64,000 nucleotides of DNA, taken from assembly GCF_018861865.1 (NCBI RefSeq), contig NZ_JAHLDV010000003.1:97978-161977 (forward strand), written 5' to 3'. This document shows positions 53,557 to 63,530 of the stretch, in pieces. Position numbers and translations under genes: made by a program. Every line of letters begins with the position of its first letter. Positions within the stretch are counted from its first letter, which is position 1. Source of the stretch: Clostridium frigoris. GTDB lineage: Bacteria > Bacillota > Clostridia > Clostridiales > Clostridiaceae. A model generated the notes under the pieces. The model searched no databases. It had not been told where the DNA came from and saw nothing but the letters and a program-made list of their open reading frames with translations.

Positions 53557-54609
53557 TTATTTGTTTATAATTTCTAAAATTTTCTCTGCAGCATGACCAT
53601 CACCGAAAATATTTTGCTTAACCTTATTGGGAACGAAATTTAATATACCATCTAATATCTTAGCCTTATCAGTTCCAACAACAATATTCCAACCATTTTC
53701 TACTGTTTCTACCCATTCTGTTTCATCTCTCAAAGTAATACAAGGCTTATTCATGAAAAAAGCTTCCTTTTGAACTCCACCACTATCTGTAATAATCTTT
53801 CTACAATTCATTTCTAAACTTATCATCTCTAAGTACCCAACTGGATCTATTATCTTTATGTTTTTGTTGAATGATAAATTATAATCGTCCATATACTTCT
53901 TGGTCCTTGGATGTAATGGTAGTATTACTTTCTGACCACTTTCATTTAATGCTTCAATTATATTTCTTAACCTATTTATATCATTGGTATTTTCTGCTCT
54001 ATGAATAGTTGCTAATATAAATTCTTCCTGTTTTAAGTTCAGTTCTTTCATAATCTTTGATTTTTCTTTTGAAAGTTTTGAAAAATTAAGTGTTGCATCA
54101 TACATTACATCTCCTACATTATAAACACCACTCGTAACTCCTTCGTTACTAAGGTTTTTAATAGCTGAAGCAGTAGGTACAAATAAATATTTTGATATAT
54201 GGTCTGTTAAAATTCTATTTTGTTCTTCTGGCATAGTCATATTAAAGCTTCTAAGTCCCGCTTCTATATGAGCTACTGGTATAAGTAATTTACTTGCACA
54301 AAGTGCACCAGCTAAAGTTGAGTTAGTATCTCCATAAACCAAAACCATATCTGGTTTTTCCTTTTCATAAAGTTCTTCAAGTTCTATTAACATAGTTCCT
54401 GTTTGCTTGCCGTGTCCGCCTGAACCTACTCCTAAATTATAATCCGGTTTAGGTATATTAAGTTCCTCAAAAAAGATTTTTGACATGTTTTCATCATAAT
54501 GCTGACCTGTATGCACTAAAATTTCCTCATGCTCTTTTCTGATGATATTAGATACTGCAGCTGCTTTTATAAACTGTGGTCTTGCTCCTACTACTGTTAA
54601 AATTTTCAT
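53557..54609 (-). CDS. wecB: UDP-N-acetylglucosamine 2-epimerase (non-hydrolysing)
   Basis: 350 residues, full length. KILTVVGARPQFIKAAAVS at the start, ILVHTGQHYDENMS, and HIEAGLRSFNMTMPEEQNR and DSGGVQKEAFF are all in place. It interconverts UDP-GlcNAc and UDP-ManNAc. This supplies the donor for the TagA/WecG-type enzyme encoded 3.4 kb further along. TAGGAG precedes the ATG. Confidence 0.96.
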   Translation of the reverse strand: MKILTVVGARPQFIKAAAVSNIIRKEHEEILVHTGQHYDENMSKIFFEELNIPKPDYNLGVGSGGHGKQTGTMLIELEELYEKEKPDMVLVYGDTNSTLAGALCASKLLIPVAHIEAGLRSFNMTMPEEQNRILTDHISKYLFVPTASAIKNLSNEGVTSGVYNVGDVMYDATLNFSKLSKEKSKIMKELNLKQEEFILATIHRAENTNDINRLRNIIEALNESGQKVILPLHPRTKKYMDDYNLSFNKNIKIIDPVGYLEMISLEMNCRKIITDSGGVQKEAFFMNKPCITLRDETEWVETVENGWNIVVGTDKAKILDGILNFVPNKVKQNIFGDGHAAEKILEIINK

Positions 54610-54680
54610 ATAGACTCCTACAATTCACCAAAATTTTCTCTGATAAAATTAGGATTTACACATCCTTTCTATAACATAAT

Positions 54681-56024
54681 TTATAATCCTTCTATAACAC
54701 CTATTAAATCGCGAGTTAAATTTTCTCTGCTATACTCGCTAACTTTTTTCCAATTAATATCTGACTTTTTCTTCGTGCCTTTCCAACTGCTATAAGATTT
54801 ATATATAACGTCTTCAATTTCATCCACTTTTTCAGGATGACAACAAAAACCAGTGTTTGTACTTAATATTAGATCTTTAGCAACCCCTGTTGGCACAATA
54901 CCGATGATATCCCGTCCACTTCTTATGTATTCAAAAAGCTTTCCTGTATATATTCCATCACTACCCACACCAGCTTCAATAATTAAAAGTGTTGCAGAGG
55001 TCTCCTCTAATTTCTTTAAACTTTCTTTATGCGGTAAATATGATATAAATTCAATAATATTATCATATTTAGCAACAAAGAATCTTATATCCTCCTGAGC
55101 ATCTTTACCTATTTGTCCAACAAATCTTATAGTAAGTTCATCCTGCTTTATCTTTCTTTTAATTATTAGCCTATCTACAGCTATCAAAAAATTCTTCGGT
55201 GATCTCTTCCCATATAAAGTTCCATTATGGGTTATAATATATTTTTTTGCAACTAAATTCATGTTAAAATCAGCAAAATCTTCCTCATCATATCCATTAG
55301 TAATAACCTTAAACTTATCTATAACTTGATCTTTATATCTATAAACGAAATCATCTATTATAGGTTTACTTACAGATACTACAGCATCAGCTTTTTCTAT
55401 AACCATTTTCTCCATTTTTTCATTTTTAATTTTAGCATATGCTGAATAATTTACAAATGGATTAGCTACCCACTGATCACGAAAATCAGCAATCCATTGT
55501 AAATTAGACTTTTGTTTTAATTCATATGCAATTAAATGTCCAGTATATGGTGCTGATGTTGAATATATTATATCTATTTTTTCATCTTTAATTATGTTTA
55601 TACCTACGCTTATCGCATCTTTTTTCCATGATATTTTATCATCTGGTATATACATATTCCTATATATATTTAATAAGTGTTTTTTGACTTTTTTATTAAT
55701 TTTAGATTTAAATGTATTATCAGATGTTTTTTTTGTAATATCTTTCTTATTTTCATTCTTCTCTACTTTAACATCAGTTACTTTTCTATTAAGAATAAAA
55801 TTTACAATAAAATTTTCTTTTTGCATGGCCCTAAATACTTTTATTCCATCAGTTGATTCAAGTTTCAAAGATTCATCCTTAATGGTTCCCTTTTCGTTAT
55901 TGACAGTAAGCACAAATACATTATATCCAAATTTCTTTAAAAACTTAGCAAATTTTAATGTTCTTTGAACTCCTGCCCCACCAAGTGGTGGATAAAAATA
56001 AGCTACAATCAATATATTTTTCAT
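54681..56024 (-). CDS. Glycosyltransferase, GT-B fold (family 4-like)
   Basis: 447 residues. N-terminal domain starts ILIVAYFYPPLGGAGVQRT; a charged, K-rich insertion of about 35 residues (about 85-125) is unusual; YSTSAPYTGHLIAYEL and WIADFRDQWVANPF follow, then the donor domain with ITHNGTLYGKRSPKNFL and GKLFEYIRSGRDIIGI. Substrates unknown. TGAGGGGTT precedes the ATG. In the same run as wecB, 71 bases apart. Confidence 0.88.
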   Translation of the reverse strand: MKNILIVAYFYPPLGGAGVQRTLKFAKFLKKFGYNVFVLTVNNEKGTIKDESLKLESTDGIKVFRAMQKENFIVNFILNRKVTDVKVEKNENKKDITKKTSDNTFKSKINKKVKKHLLNIYRNMYIPDDKISWKKDAISVGINIIKDEKIDIIYSTSAPYTGHLIAYELKQKSNLQWIADFRDQWVANPFVNYSAYAKIKNEKMEKMVIEKADAVVSVSKPIIDDFVYRYKDQVIDKFKVITNGYDEEDFADFNMNLVAKKYIITHNGTLYGKRSPKNFLIAVDRLIIKRKIKQDELTIRFVGQIGKDAQEDIRFFVAKYDNIIEFISYLPHKESLKKLEETSATLLIIEAGVGSDGIYTGKLFEYIRSGRDIIGIVPTGVAKDLILSTNTGFCCHPEKVDEIEDVIYKSYSSWKGTKKKSDINWKKVSEYSRENLTRDLIGVIEGL

Positions 56025-56051
56025 TATAAACCCCTCACACTGTTTTAAATC

Positions 56052-57530
56052 TTAATTATCAAATTTTCCTTCTGGATATATCATTAATATCATCACCACA
56101 GTAAAAATAAACGCAGGCGCTACACTTAGTGGATTTGCTGAGGCCATAAATGATTGACCTGTAACATTTCCATAAATTAAGAGACAAGTAATACCGATAA
56201 TACCAGGCCATTTAAATTCTCTAAAATCGCCCTTTCTATTTTTTACAATATCCAATAATGATTTTAGTAACCCACCTATCCATGCTACCATAAATGTAAA
56301 TGAGAATATAACTCCAAATTCCGTTATTAAATCAAGAACTATATTATGAGCATCTATATACATTTTTTCAGGATTCCCACCATATTGTAAGTAATAATAT
56401 TTAAAATGTCCAGGCCCAACTCCTAAATACGGATGATCTTTAATCATTCCAAAAGCTAATGCCCATATAGGCCTTCTATTTTTAGTTTGATCTATAAGCC
56501 TATCCCATATTTTAACATTATTAGCAGTAAGGCTTTCTACCCCTGTTATTTTAATGTCTGCTACAACATTTTCCATATCCCACCTATGCATAACATTATA
56601 AGTCATACAAGAAAATACAACTATAGAAACTAAAACATACTTTTTCCAATTTTTCATATCCAGTATGATAGAAACTATAAAACATATGGCTAATGTTACA
56701 AGAAAACCTCTTGATTTTTGAGTACTAAAATTAATTATCTGTATCAACAATAATAACTGATACATTTTATTATGTTTTCCAGATAATCCTTTATTCATAG
56801 CATAAAGTAATATAAACGGAATTATGATTATAGTATATCCAAGCATAAAATTGCTACCGAGTACTCCATAAAGATGCTGATTTATATTATCTCTAAAAAT
56901 TAAATTATATAATGTTACTATTATATCTGGTATAGATGACAATGTAACCCCTATACATAAATAAAGTAATATATCCTTGAAAAATGCTTTATTATTCTTC
57001 TTATAACAAAGCATACCTATGCTATAGGTCATCATTGTAATGATACTAAGTAATACTAGTTTGAATGCTTCTAAAACATGAATGCTTATTACTGAAGATA
57101 TTACTGCAAGTATTAACAATATAACGTATAGTATACTTATTTTTCTGTATTTAGTTGTAAGTCTCGAAAAATCAAATACACCATTTTTATACTCGCGAAT
57201 CATAGTAATTAAATATATAGCAAAGTAAGCTATATATAACACTTGACCTATTCCATCCATATGAAGCCTATGCATAATATAAAACACCATAGGTATTATG
57301 GGCATTGATATGGCGTAAATTTTGCTTGCTGTAACAAACTCTTTAAACATTAATATTAGGCTGCAAATTACAAACAACGTTACAAATATACTACAGAGGA
57401 ACATAAGTACATTTGATGTACCAATCTTTATAAATAACCCTATTTCTATAATTGTATATAATCCTAAAATTATATACATATATTTTTTCAAATAATTAAA
57501 ATAATCTTGAATCTCCTGCGTGAATTTCAT
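56052..57530 (-). CDS. O-antigen ligase/polymerase-like membrane protein (second of two)
   Basis: About 492 residues from the second ATG at 57530, because AGGAGG abuts the first ATG but lies 6 bases before the second. About 12 membrane helices; the Wzy/WaaL loop shows MIKDHPYLGVGPGHFKYYYL and the histidine of DAHNIVLDLITEFG. With 50974 this gives two polymerase/ligase genes in one locus, suggesting one polymerase and one ligase, or two glycans. Confidence 0.88.
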   Translation of the reverse strand: MKFTQEIQDYFNYLKKYMYIILGLYTIIEIGLFIKIGTSNVLMFLCSIFVTLFVICSLILMFKEFVTASKIYAISMPIIPMVFYIMHRLHMDGIGQVLYIAYFAIYLITMIREYKNGVFDFSRLTTKYRKISILYVILLILAVISSVISIHVLEAFKLVLLSIITMMTYSIGMLCYKKNNKAFFKDILLYLCIGVTLSSIPDIIVTLYNLIFRDNINQHLYGVLGSNFMLGYTIIIIPFILLYAMNKGLSGKHNKMYQLLLLIQIINFSTQKSRGFLVTLAICFIVSIILDMKNWKKYVLVSIVVFSCMTYNVMHRWDMENVVADIKITGVESLTANNVKIWDRLIDQTKNRRPIWALAFGMIKDHPYLGVGPGHFKYYYLQYGGNPEKMYIDAHNIVLDLITEFGVIFSFTFMVAWIGGLLKSLLDIVKNRKGDFREFKWPGIIGITCLLIYGNVTGQSFMASANPLSVAPAFIFTVVMILMIYPEGKFDN

Positions 57531-57540
57531 TTTCATCCTC

Positions 57541-58974
57541 CTAAATAGTTTTCTCGTATTTTGAAATTATATCTTCTCCACTAGTAACATCACAATTGCA
57601 AGTTTTAATATAATCATAAAACCACTGAAATATATCTCTAGAATGAATATTATATTCCTTTGAAATTGCAGAATTATGCCACAATAAAACAAAAATACCA
57701 TTATGAATCTCAACTTTTCGAATCAATTCCTTAATATACTTTACAGATTCCTCAAAATCCAGCTTCATGTATTGCATTAAAGACCCATCCATAACTATTA
57801 ATGGGATTTCCCATATATCAATAATTCTATCATTTTTTAAATCATATGGCTTATAAGGTAAACAATATCCCCCTTTAAATCCAGCACATTCTGGAAAACA
57901 TAAAGTAGTATCATAATGAATCCTATGTTTTTCCTGAATTGACCAGGTTTTATGAGGATTGAAACTTAGATAATGCTGTCTAACACCTACTTTATCTACT
58001 TTAACAAATCTTTTTTTGAATATCATAAATTCCTTACTAAATAAGTTTTCATTATCCGCTGTTCCAAGACCTGGATGAAATCCAATTTCATTGTCTCCAT
58101 TAGATATTTGTTTTAAAATTTTTTTCACTTTCTTATTTGTTGTACTATATCCCTTACCATCTGTCATAAAATAGAAACTTGAATTATATCCCATGCTTTT
58201 CTCCATACTTAAAATCATATTAAAAGTATCAGATGGATCTTTCTCTATTTTACATAACTCTGTAGCTATATATCCTCTTATTCTTCTTAAAACTTCTTTT
58301 GGTTTTCTGTCTATTAGTAAAATACTTAACTCAAGTCTTACTTCCCGCAGAAAAGTCAAGTATTTACTTACCACATCTACATCATGTGACAATAATACTT
58401 GAAAGCTTTTTTCTCCCCATAAGTTCTTTTTTTTAATATTAATATTGTATTTAATATTTAATGTATCTATGAACCATTGAATACTATCATTTACAACAGG
58501 CCTCTTCAATAAGTCATGTGCATACAATATACTTTTCTTTATATTAAACCTACCATACATATCATATTCATCTATGACGTATTCCTCATAGCAAGTCAAA
58601 AAGAAAAAACTAGTTTGTATAATATCTATATTAACAATAAGTTTATCTCCCACATTTTTTATAAAATAATCTTCATCACTATTCATAAAAAAAACAGGTA
58701 ATTCTTCATAACTTTTTATGTCTGTAGGAATTGATTTTAAAGTTAAGTATTCCTTTGAAAATAAAGGACCTTCTAATAATATCATATTTGCACAAATGTT
58801 ATTTTTAATATTTCCATAAGATATAACTAAATCAAACCTCTGATTTAGACACTTAAAATCATGAGCACTAACTATTAAGACATCTACTTCATAATCTTTA
58901 AAAATAGTATTAGCTGTATATTCTATTTGCTTTTTAAATACCTCGTTAAAATATATAAATGCTATATGTTTCAT
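57541..58974 (-). CDS. Polysaccharide deacetylase-family protein with N-terminal extension
   Basis: 477 residues. From about residue 200 a NodB-like fold is seen: VLLSHDVDVVSKY gives the metal-binding Asp pair, NEIGFHPGLGT gives the His motif, and LWHNSAI closes the site. The 200-residue N-terminal part is of the kind found in large deacetylase-related proteins of polysaccharide loci. It has no signal peptide, so it may act inside the cell on a lipid-linked glycan. It is encoded 4-10 bases upstream of the second polymerase gene. Confidence 0.82.
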   Translation of the reverse strand: MKHIAFIYFNEVFKKQIEYTANTIFKDYEVDVLIVSAHDFKCLNQRFDLVISYGNIKNNICANMILLEGPLFSKEYLTLKSIPTDIKSYEELPVFFMNSDEDYFIKNVGDKLIVNIDIIQTSFFFLTCYEEYVIDEYDMYGRFNIKKSILYAHDLLKRPVVNDSIQWFIDTLNIKYNINIKKKNLWGEKSFQVLLSHDVDVVSKYLTFLREVRLELSILLIDRKPKEVLRRIRGYIATELCKIEKDPSDTFNMILSMEKSMGYNSSFYFMTDGKGYSTTNKKVKKILKQISNGDNEIGFHPGLGTADNENLFSKEFMIFKKRFVKVDKVGVRQHYLSFNPHKTWSIQEKHRIHYDTTLCFPECAGFKGGYCLPYKPYDLKNDRIIDIWEIPLIVMDGSLMQYMKLDFEESVKYIKELIRKVEIHNGIFVLLWHNSAISKEYNIHSRDIFQWFYDYIKTCNCDVTSGEDIISKYEKTI

Positions 58975-59072
58975 TTAACATCACCACTACCCCAATTTAC
59001 ACTTTTAATTGTATTATTCTTTTTATTTTTATTTTTAATGACAAAGTTATTTCAAACTATAATATAATATCA

Positions 59073-60152
59073 CTATTTATTAATATTAACCAGTTTTTTA
59101 TATAGATTGTCCATAATTTTTGCATTATTCATCCAACTATATTTCTTTAGGACTAATTTTCTTGCATTTTTTGAAAATTGTACCATTCGCACTTCATTTT
59201 CAATGATTTTCATAATCTTTAACTTTATATCTTCACTACTTTTTTGCTTTATTACAAATCCATTGTAATTATCGAAAATTATCTCTTTTAACCCACCTAC
59301 ATTAGTAGCAAGTATTGGCCTTCCACATGCACAAGCTTCAACAGCTGAGACCCCAAAACTCTCACTTAAAGAAGGTAGACATACTATATCCATCATATTT
59401 ATATATTCAGGTACTTTATCATTATCTATCTTCCCTGTAAAGGTAACATTAGATTTAATATCTAGTTCATTTACTAATGCTTGAAGTTTTATTCTTTGTG
59501 TACCCTCACCAACGATTAGAAGCTTCAATTGCTTGTTTCCATGATATTCTTGTATAACCTTTGAAAAGCCCTCAATAAGATAATCTATCCCATATATTTT
59601 TTCTAATCCCTTAATAACGCCTATTGTAATATTTATACTACTTAATATAGGTGTGTAACATTTAAATTTATCTATATCTACCCCAAATGGAGTTATTATA
59701 ATTTCTTTGTTATAATATTTTCCCGTTTCCTCAGCCATATCATTACTTGTAGAACAGACTTTATCAGCCCCTTTTAATATGTACTTAAGTAACCACTTTT
59801 TAGCAATATTCACCTTTGGAAACTCATAAATATCACTACCCCATACAGAGATTATAAAGGGATGACGATTACACATTCTCCCATAAAGTCCGTAACTAGT
59901 GGCATAGTGACTATGCAATATATCCGGATTAATCTCTTTTACTAATTTTTTAATATCCCTAATTAATAAAAAATAACTTAATTTATTTTCAGATATACTT
60001 CTCAGTACATGCACATATACATTACTTTCATAAACATAATCTGTTTTCCTCATAGAAATTATATGAATTTCATCGTAAATACCAGAAAAATATTCAGCCC
60101 ATTTTCTGGTATGTATACTTTGCGCATCTGCTAAGAAACAAATTTTTACCAT
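59073..60152 (-). CDS. Family 4 glycosyltransferase
   Basis: 359 residues. N-terminal ILHSHYATSYGLYGRMC and FIISVWGSDIYEFPK, then the donor domain with LLIVGEGTQRIKLQALVNEL and LPSLSESFGVSAVEACACG with the family E-x7-E. A cytoplasmic sugar transferase of the locus; donor unknown. AGGAGG precedes the ATG. Gap of 98 bases to the deacetylase gene. Confidence 0.92.
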   Translation of the reverse strand: MVKICFLADAQSIHTRKWAEYFSGIYDEIHIISMRKTDYVYESNVYVHVLRSISENKLSYFLLIRDIKKLVKEINPDILHSHYATSYGLYGRMCNRHPFIISVWGSDIYEFPKVNIAKKWLLKYILKGADKVCSTSNDMAEETGKYYNKEIIITPFGVDIDKFKCYTPILSSINITIGVIKGLEKIYGIDYLIEGFSKVIQEYHGNKQLKLLIVGEGTQRIKLQALVNELDIKSNVTFTGKIDNDKVPEYINMMDIVCLPSLSESFGVSAVEACACGRPILATNVGGLKEIIFDNYNGFVIKQKSSEDIKLKIMKIIENEVRMVQFSKNARKLVLKKYSWMNNAKIMDNLYKKLVNINK

Positions 60153-60234
60153 AATTATCCTCCTATTTTTTTATACTATTAAGTATAAAAAAGTTGTTAG
60201 AACCTTAATTATAAATCACTATCCTTAACTATAT

Positions 60235-61968
60235 TTATAAATTTCTATAAGGATTTTCAATAATACCTATTATTCTCTCTGTTACTTTTCCATCTAGTTT
60301 ATAAAAATTTTCAGTAATATACTTTTTCATGTTATTATTTAAAGTCATTTCTTCTAAATTTATTTTCACCATATATTCCAAAAGTTCATTTTCGTCCTTA
60401 ACACCAAATGATACTCCATCTTTAACAAACCCTCCAGCATCGTTATATTTAGGAAGAATTATACAAATAGATGGTTTATTCATAAGAGCGGCTTCTACCA
60501 CCACTGTTGAATGTACACTTATTATAAGGTCACTCCATTTAATTAATTCATACAGATCTCCATCTTTAATTATTTTACAGTTTTTTATATGAAACTTTTG
60601 CACCATCTCTTCATAAAACTCGAAGTTTAAATCTGCAGGGTGAAGTTTTATAATTAATTTATAATCTTCCTTCATTAAACTAAGTGCCTTAAATAACATT
60701 ATAGTAGCAGGTTCAAGTAAATCCCTAAAGTATTGAGTTGCATAAACTATTTTTAGCATCCCACTTTTTTTAATAGTTTTTAAATATCCATTTTGAACTA
60801 ATGTGTCTGTTCTTACTTGCCCAACAACACTAACATTTTCTTTATTATATACATTTGTATGAGATATTAATAATTTTTTATAGTTTTCTCCCCAAACGAA
60901 TGTATGTTTAGGAACTAACACCTCTTTATACTTTGAATTAATTATATAAGTAGATGATGTTTCATTAATTATTCCATGTTGTACAGCATAAGTAGCTATA
61001 TTAAACCTATTACCTGCTGCTATAAAACATCGGCCTCTGTCTCCCTCGCCAACTACTAAACATTTTTGAATCTTAAATTTATCAATAAATTTTCCTGCTA
61101 CTACCAACTCATATAAATATGAATAATAGTTTTCTCTTAAATTCTTCATTACATAATTAAGCATAACATCTTTAAGATTTAGTTCATTGAAATGAAAATC
61201 TAATTTGTTAATATAAATTAAATTATCAACTATTAAGCTATTATTTATATATTTTTTAGATTTAAGTCTTTTGTAAAAAATAAATAATTCAAAAGGTACA
61301 AAATTTTCATGATAATTTAATGTCTTATCTATTATATATTTATTGTTTAACTGTTGAAAGTTTATTATATTATAATTTTCTTTTAATTTATCTATAACTT
61401 GTCCTAATTGGGTATCATAATAACCATTTTTGTTGCCTTTAACAGGGTTTAAATCTGAGGCATGTGAAATAACCAAAAATGGTTCTTTCCGATGATTTTT
61501 ATTAAGGGGTGAATTATAGAATAAAAATTTACAATAATTTCCTAAGCCTCTTATAAATCTTCTAAATAACTTGATTTTACTTATAGGAAGAATATTTTTT
61601 TTGCTATAAATTTTATTGCATTTAATATTAAAGACATCATTACAAACTTTTTTCATAATGTCATCATCTGTCTGTACTTCTAAGTCTTCATTAACTTTTT
61701 TCTTTGTATTCCTTATAACCATAATACAAAAAATCAAGCCATTCAATTTTCTATATATAGTAGGTCTATCGAAAACATATAAGGGTACATTATCATATAC
61801 ATATAATTCTTCAAGTTTTAGTCCATTAACCTTTTGATTTTCTAAGTAAGTTAAATACCTAAAAGCTTCATCTTCTATATTTATATTCCCTATATATTCA
61901 AATAAACCCATAACCGTGCCATTCATTATTAACTCTTTTTTTTGTGCTGTATAGATTAATTTAACCAT
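60235..61968 (-). CDS. GT-B-like surface-polysaccharide biosynthesis protein
   Basis: 577 residues. The N-terminal 250 residues are not recognised. From about residue 300, GEGDRGRCFIAAGNRFNIAT, YAVQHGIINE and the C-terminal LIIKLHPADLNFEFYEE and IISVHSTVVVEAALMNKPS resemble the KDO-transferase / CDP-glycerol-transferase / polysialyltransferase GT-B group. The exact reaction is unknown. AGGATGG precedes the ATG. In line with the flippase gene, 24 bases apart. Confidence 0.78.
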   Translation of the reverse strand: MVKLIYTAQKKELIMNGTVMGLFEYIGNINIEDEAFRYLTYLENQKVNGLKLEELYVYDNVPLYVFDRPTIYRKLNGLIFCIMVIRNTKKKVNEDLEVQTDDDIMKKVCNDVFNIKCNKIYSKKNILPISKIKLFRRFIRGLGNYCKFLFYNSPLNKNHRKEPFLVISHASDLNPVKGNKNGYYDTQLGQVIDKLKENYNIINFQQLNNKYIIDKTLNYHENFVPFELFIFYKRLKSKKYINNSLIVDNLIYINKLDFHFNELNLKDVMLNYVMKNLRENYYSYLYELVVAGKFIDKFKIQKCLVVGEGDRGRCFIAAGNRFNIATYAVQHGIINETSSTYIINSKYKEVLVPKHTFVWGENYKKLLISHTNVYNKENVSVVGQVRTDTLVQNGYLKTIKKSGMLKIVYATQYFRDLLEPATIMLFKALSLMKEDYKLIIKLHPADLNFEFYEEMVQKFHIKNCKIIKDGDLYELIKWSDLIISVHSTVVVEAALMNKPSICIILPKYNDAGGFVKDGVSFGVKDENELLEYMVKINLEEMTLNNNMKKYITENFYKLDGKVTERIIGIIENPYRNL

Positions 61969-61992
61969 TAAATTCCATCCTACTCTTTTGAT

Positions 61993-63408
61993 TTATTTTT
62001 TCATTAATCTTTTACTAATCTTTTGAATTTGATAACCTAATATAATTAATGTTGCTATTAATATTCCATATCTTAAAATCAAATTATTTTTAACTATATA
62101 AAACATAGCACTGCTTAAAACTATTGATATAATACCATAAGCAAAAGGCTTAAAAGTATATATTCTTACATCAAATATACGTAGGGATATAAAATAATGA
62201 TATAAAAACAATATAACATATGCTATTATTGTTGTCCAAGTAGCTGCAACCGCACCATACCTTGGAATCAATATATAATTTAATACAACATTTGTTAAGG
62301 CTGCAATAAGAGTTCCAAGGGAAAGTAACTTTGTGTTTTTAGTATAAAACTCAAGATTAGCTGGTATACTGTATAAAAACTGAAAATAATATCCCACCAT
62401 TATTAATGGCACATAATCTAAACCTTTGTAAAAATCACTTGTTCCCATTAGCTTTCCTATTTCAGGTGATATAAATATTAATACAAATCCCATAACAGAA
62501 AATATCATAATATAATATTTAATCTTTAATCTTATATCATCATAATTTTTTTCTTTCATATTTTCATAAAACCAAGGCACCCAAGCTTTGTTACATGCAA
62601 GCCACACAATGTACATTATCATTCCTATTTTATATGCAAAACTATATATTCCTGCAGCACTAGATCCTAACATACTGTTTATCATTACTGTATCAACTGA
62701 CTGCAATATTACGCCTGATAAAAGATGTACAATTGCTGGTATCGATAATATTAAAGCATACTTCCAGTATTTAAAATTAATTAGTTTTTTACCTTTTCTC
62801 ATTGCAATTATGTACAAAATTGTTCCATAAAGTAGAGCAACAATAAGTAAAGAACCAATCCTACCATAATATTTATCTGTTTTAAAATTATATATAAGAA
62901 TTATAGCTAAAATTGTGTTTAAAATTGCACTACTTATTGATATAAGCAAATATTTTTTATATTTATATTCAGCATTTAATTTTGCATTAGAAAAATCCAC
63001 AATAAAGCCAAAAAAACTTTGAATGATAAGAAACATAACTAATATAGAATTTAAATCAATTATTTTGCCTATTTGCTTTTTAAAGATAAACGCAATAACA
63101 AACCATAAAATAGCAAGTAAGGTAGCTAAAAAAAGTATCGAGGAGGCAAACTCATCATATCTTTCTTTAAAATCCACTTTTGCATTATTAACTGTAGCGA
63201 GAAGTCCTAATGTAATTATGGTTGTAAAAACGGAAAGCCATGTAGTATATACATTAACTATTCCAAATCCGCTAGTCCCAAGCATACGCGTAAAAATAGG
63301 CATGGTTATAAAAGAAATACCTTGAACAAAAAATGTTCCTATAGTAAACCAGATACCACTTTTAACCAACCTGTTTTGGTATATTTTTTTAATAAAATCT
63401 ATATTCAT
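61993..63408 (-). CDS. Wzx-type oligosaccharide flippase
   Basis: 471 residues, about 14 membrane helices, MOP superfamily. FTIGTFFVQGISFITMPIFT near the start and RMLGTSGFGIVNVYTTWLS are typical of the PST/Wzx group. It probably flips the lipid-linked repeat unit outwards. With the MurJ-type gene at 46716 the locus encodes two flippases. AGGAGA precedes the ATG. Confidence 0.92.
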   Translation of the reverse strand: MNIDFIKKIYQNRLVKSGIWFTIGTFFVQGISFITMPIFTRMLGTSGFGIVNVYTTWLSVFTTIITLGLLATVNNAKVDFKERYDEFASSILFLATLLAILWFVIAFIFKKQIGKIIDLNSILVMFLIIQSFFGFIVDFSNAKLNAEYKYKKYLLISISSAILNTILAIILIYNFKTDKYYGRIGSLLIVALLYGTILYIIAMRKGKKLINFKYWKYALILSIPAIVHLLSGVILQSVDTVMINSMLGSSAAGIYSFAYKIGMIMYIVWLACNKAWVPWFYENMKEKNYDDIRLKIKYYIMIFSVMGFVLIFISPEIGKLMGTSDFYKGLDYVPLIMVGYYFQFLYSIPANLEFYTKNTKLLSLGTLIAALTNVVLNYILIPRYGAVAATWTTIIAYVILFLYHYFISLRIFDVRIYTFKPFAYGIISIVLSSAMFYIVKNNLILRYGILIATLIILGYQIQKISKRLMKK

Positions 63409-63503
63409 ATTCTTCTCCTATCCACTTTAAGCATCACCTATTGAAGTACAAAATCCACTAAAGTAGCCTAATTAATGATGTCCAGTTAAGATATCATTAA
63501 GAA

Positions 63504-63530
63504 CTAGGAAATAACAAACTTATTTCCTAG
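63504..63530. terminator. Hairpin after the aminotransferase gene
   Basis: 11-bp perfect stem CTAGGAAATAA (63504-63514) with 63520-63530, followed by AGTTTTTTA on the + side; it contains the stop of the leftward aminotransferase gene. On the - strand the T-run is weak, so direction is ambiguous. Confidence 0.55.
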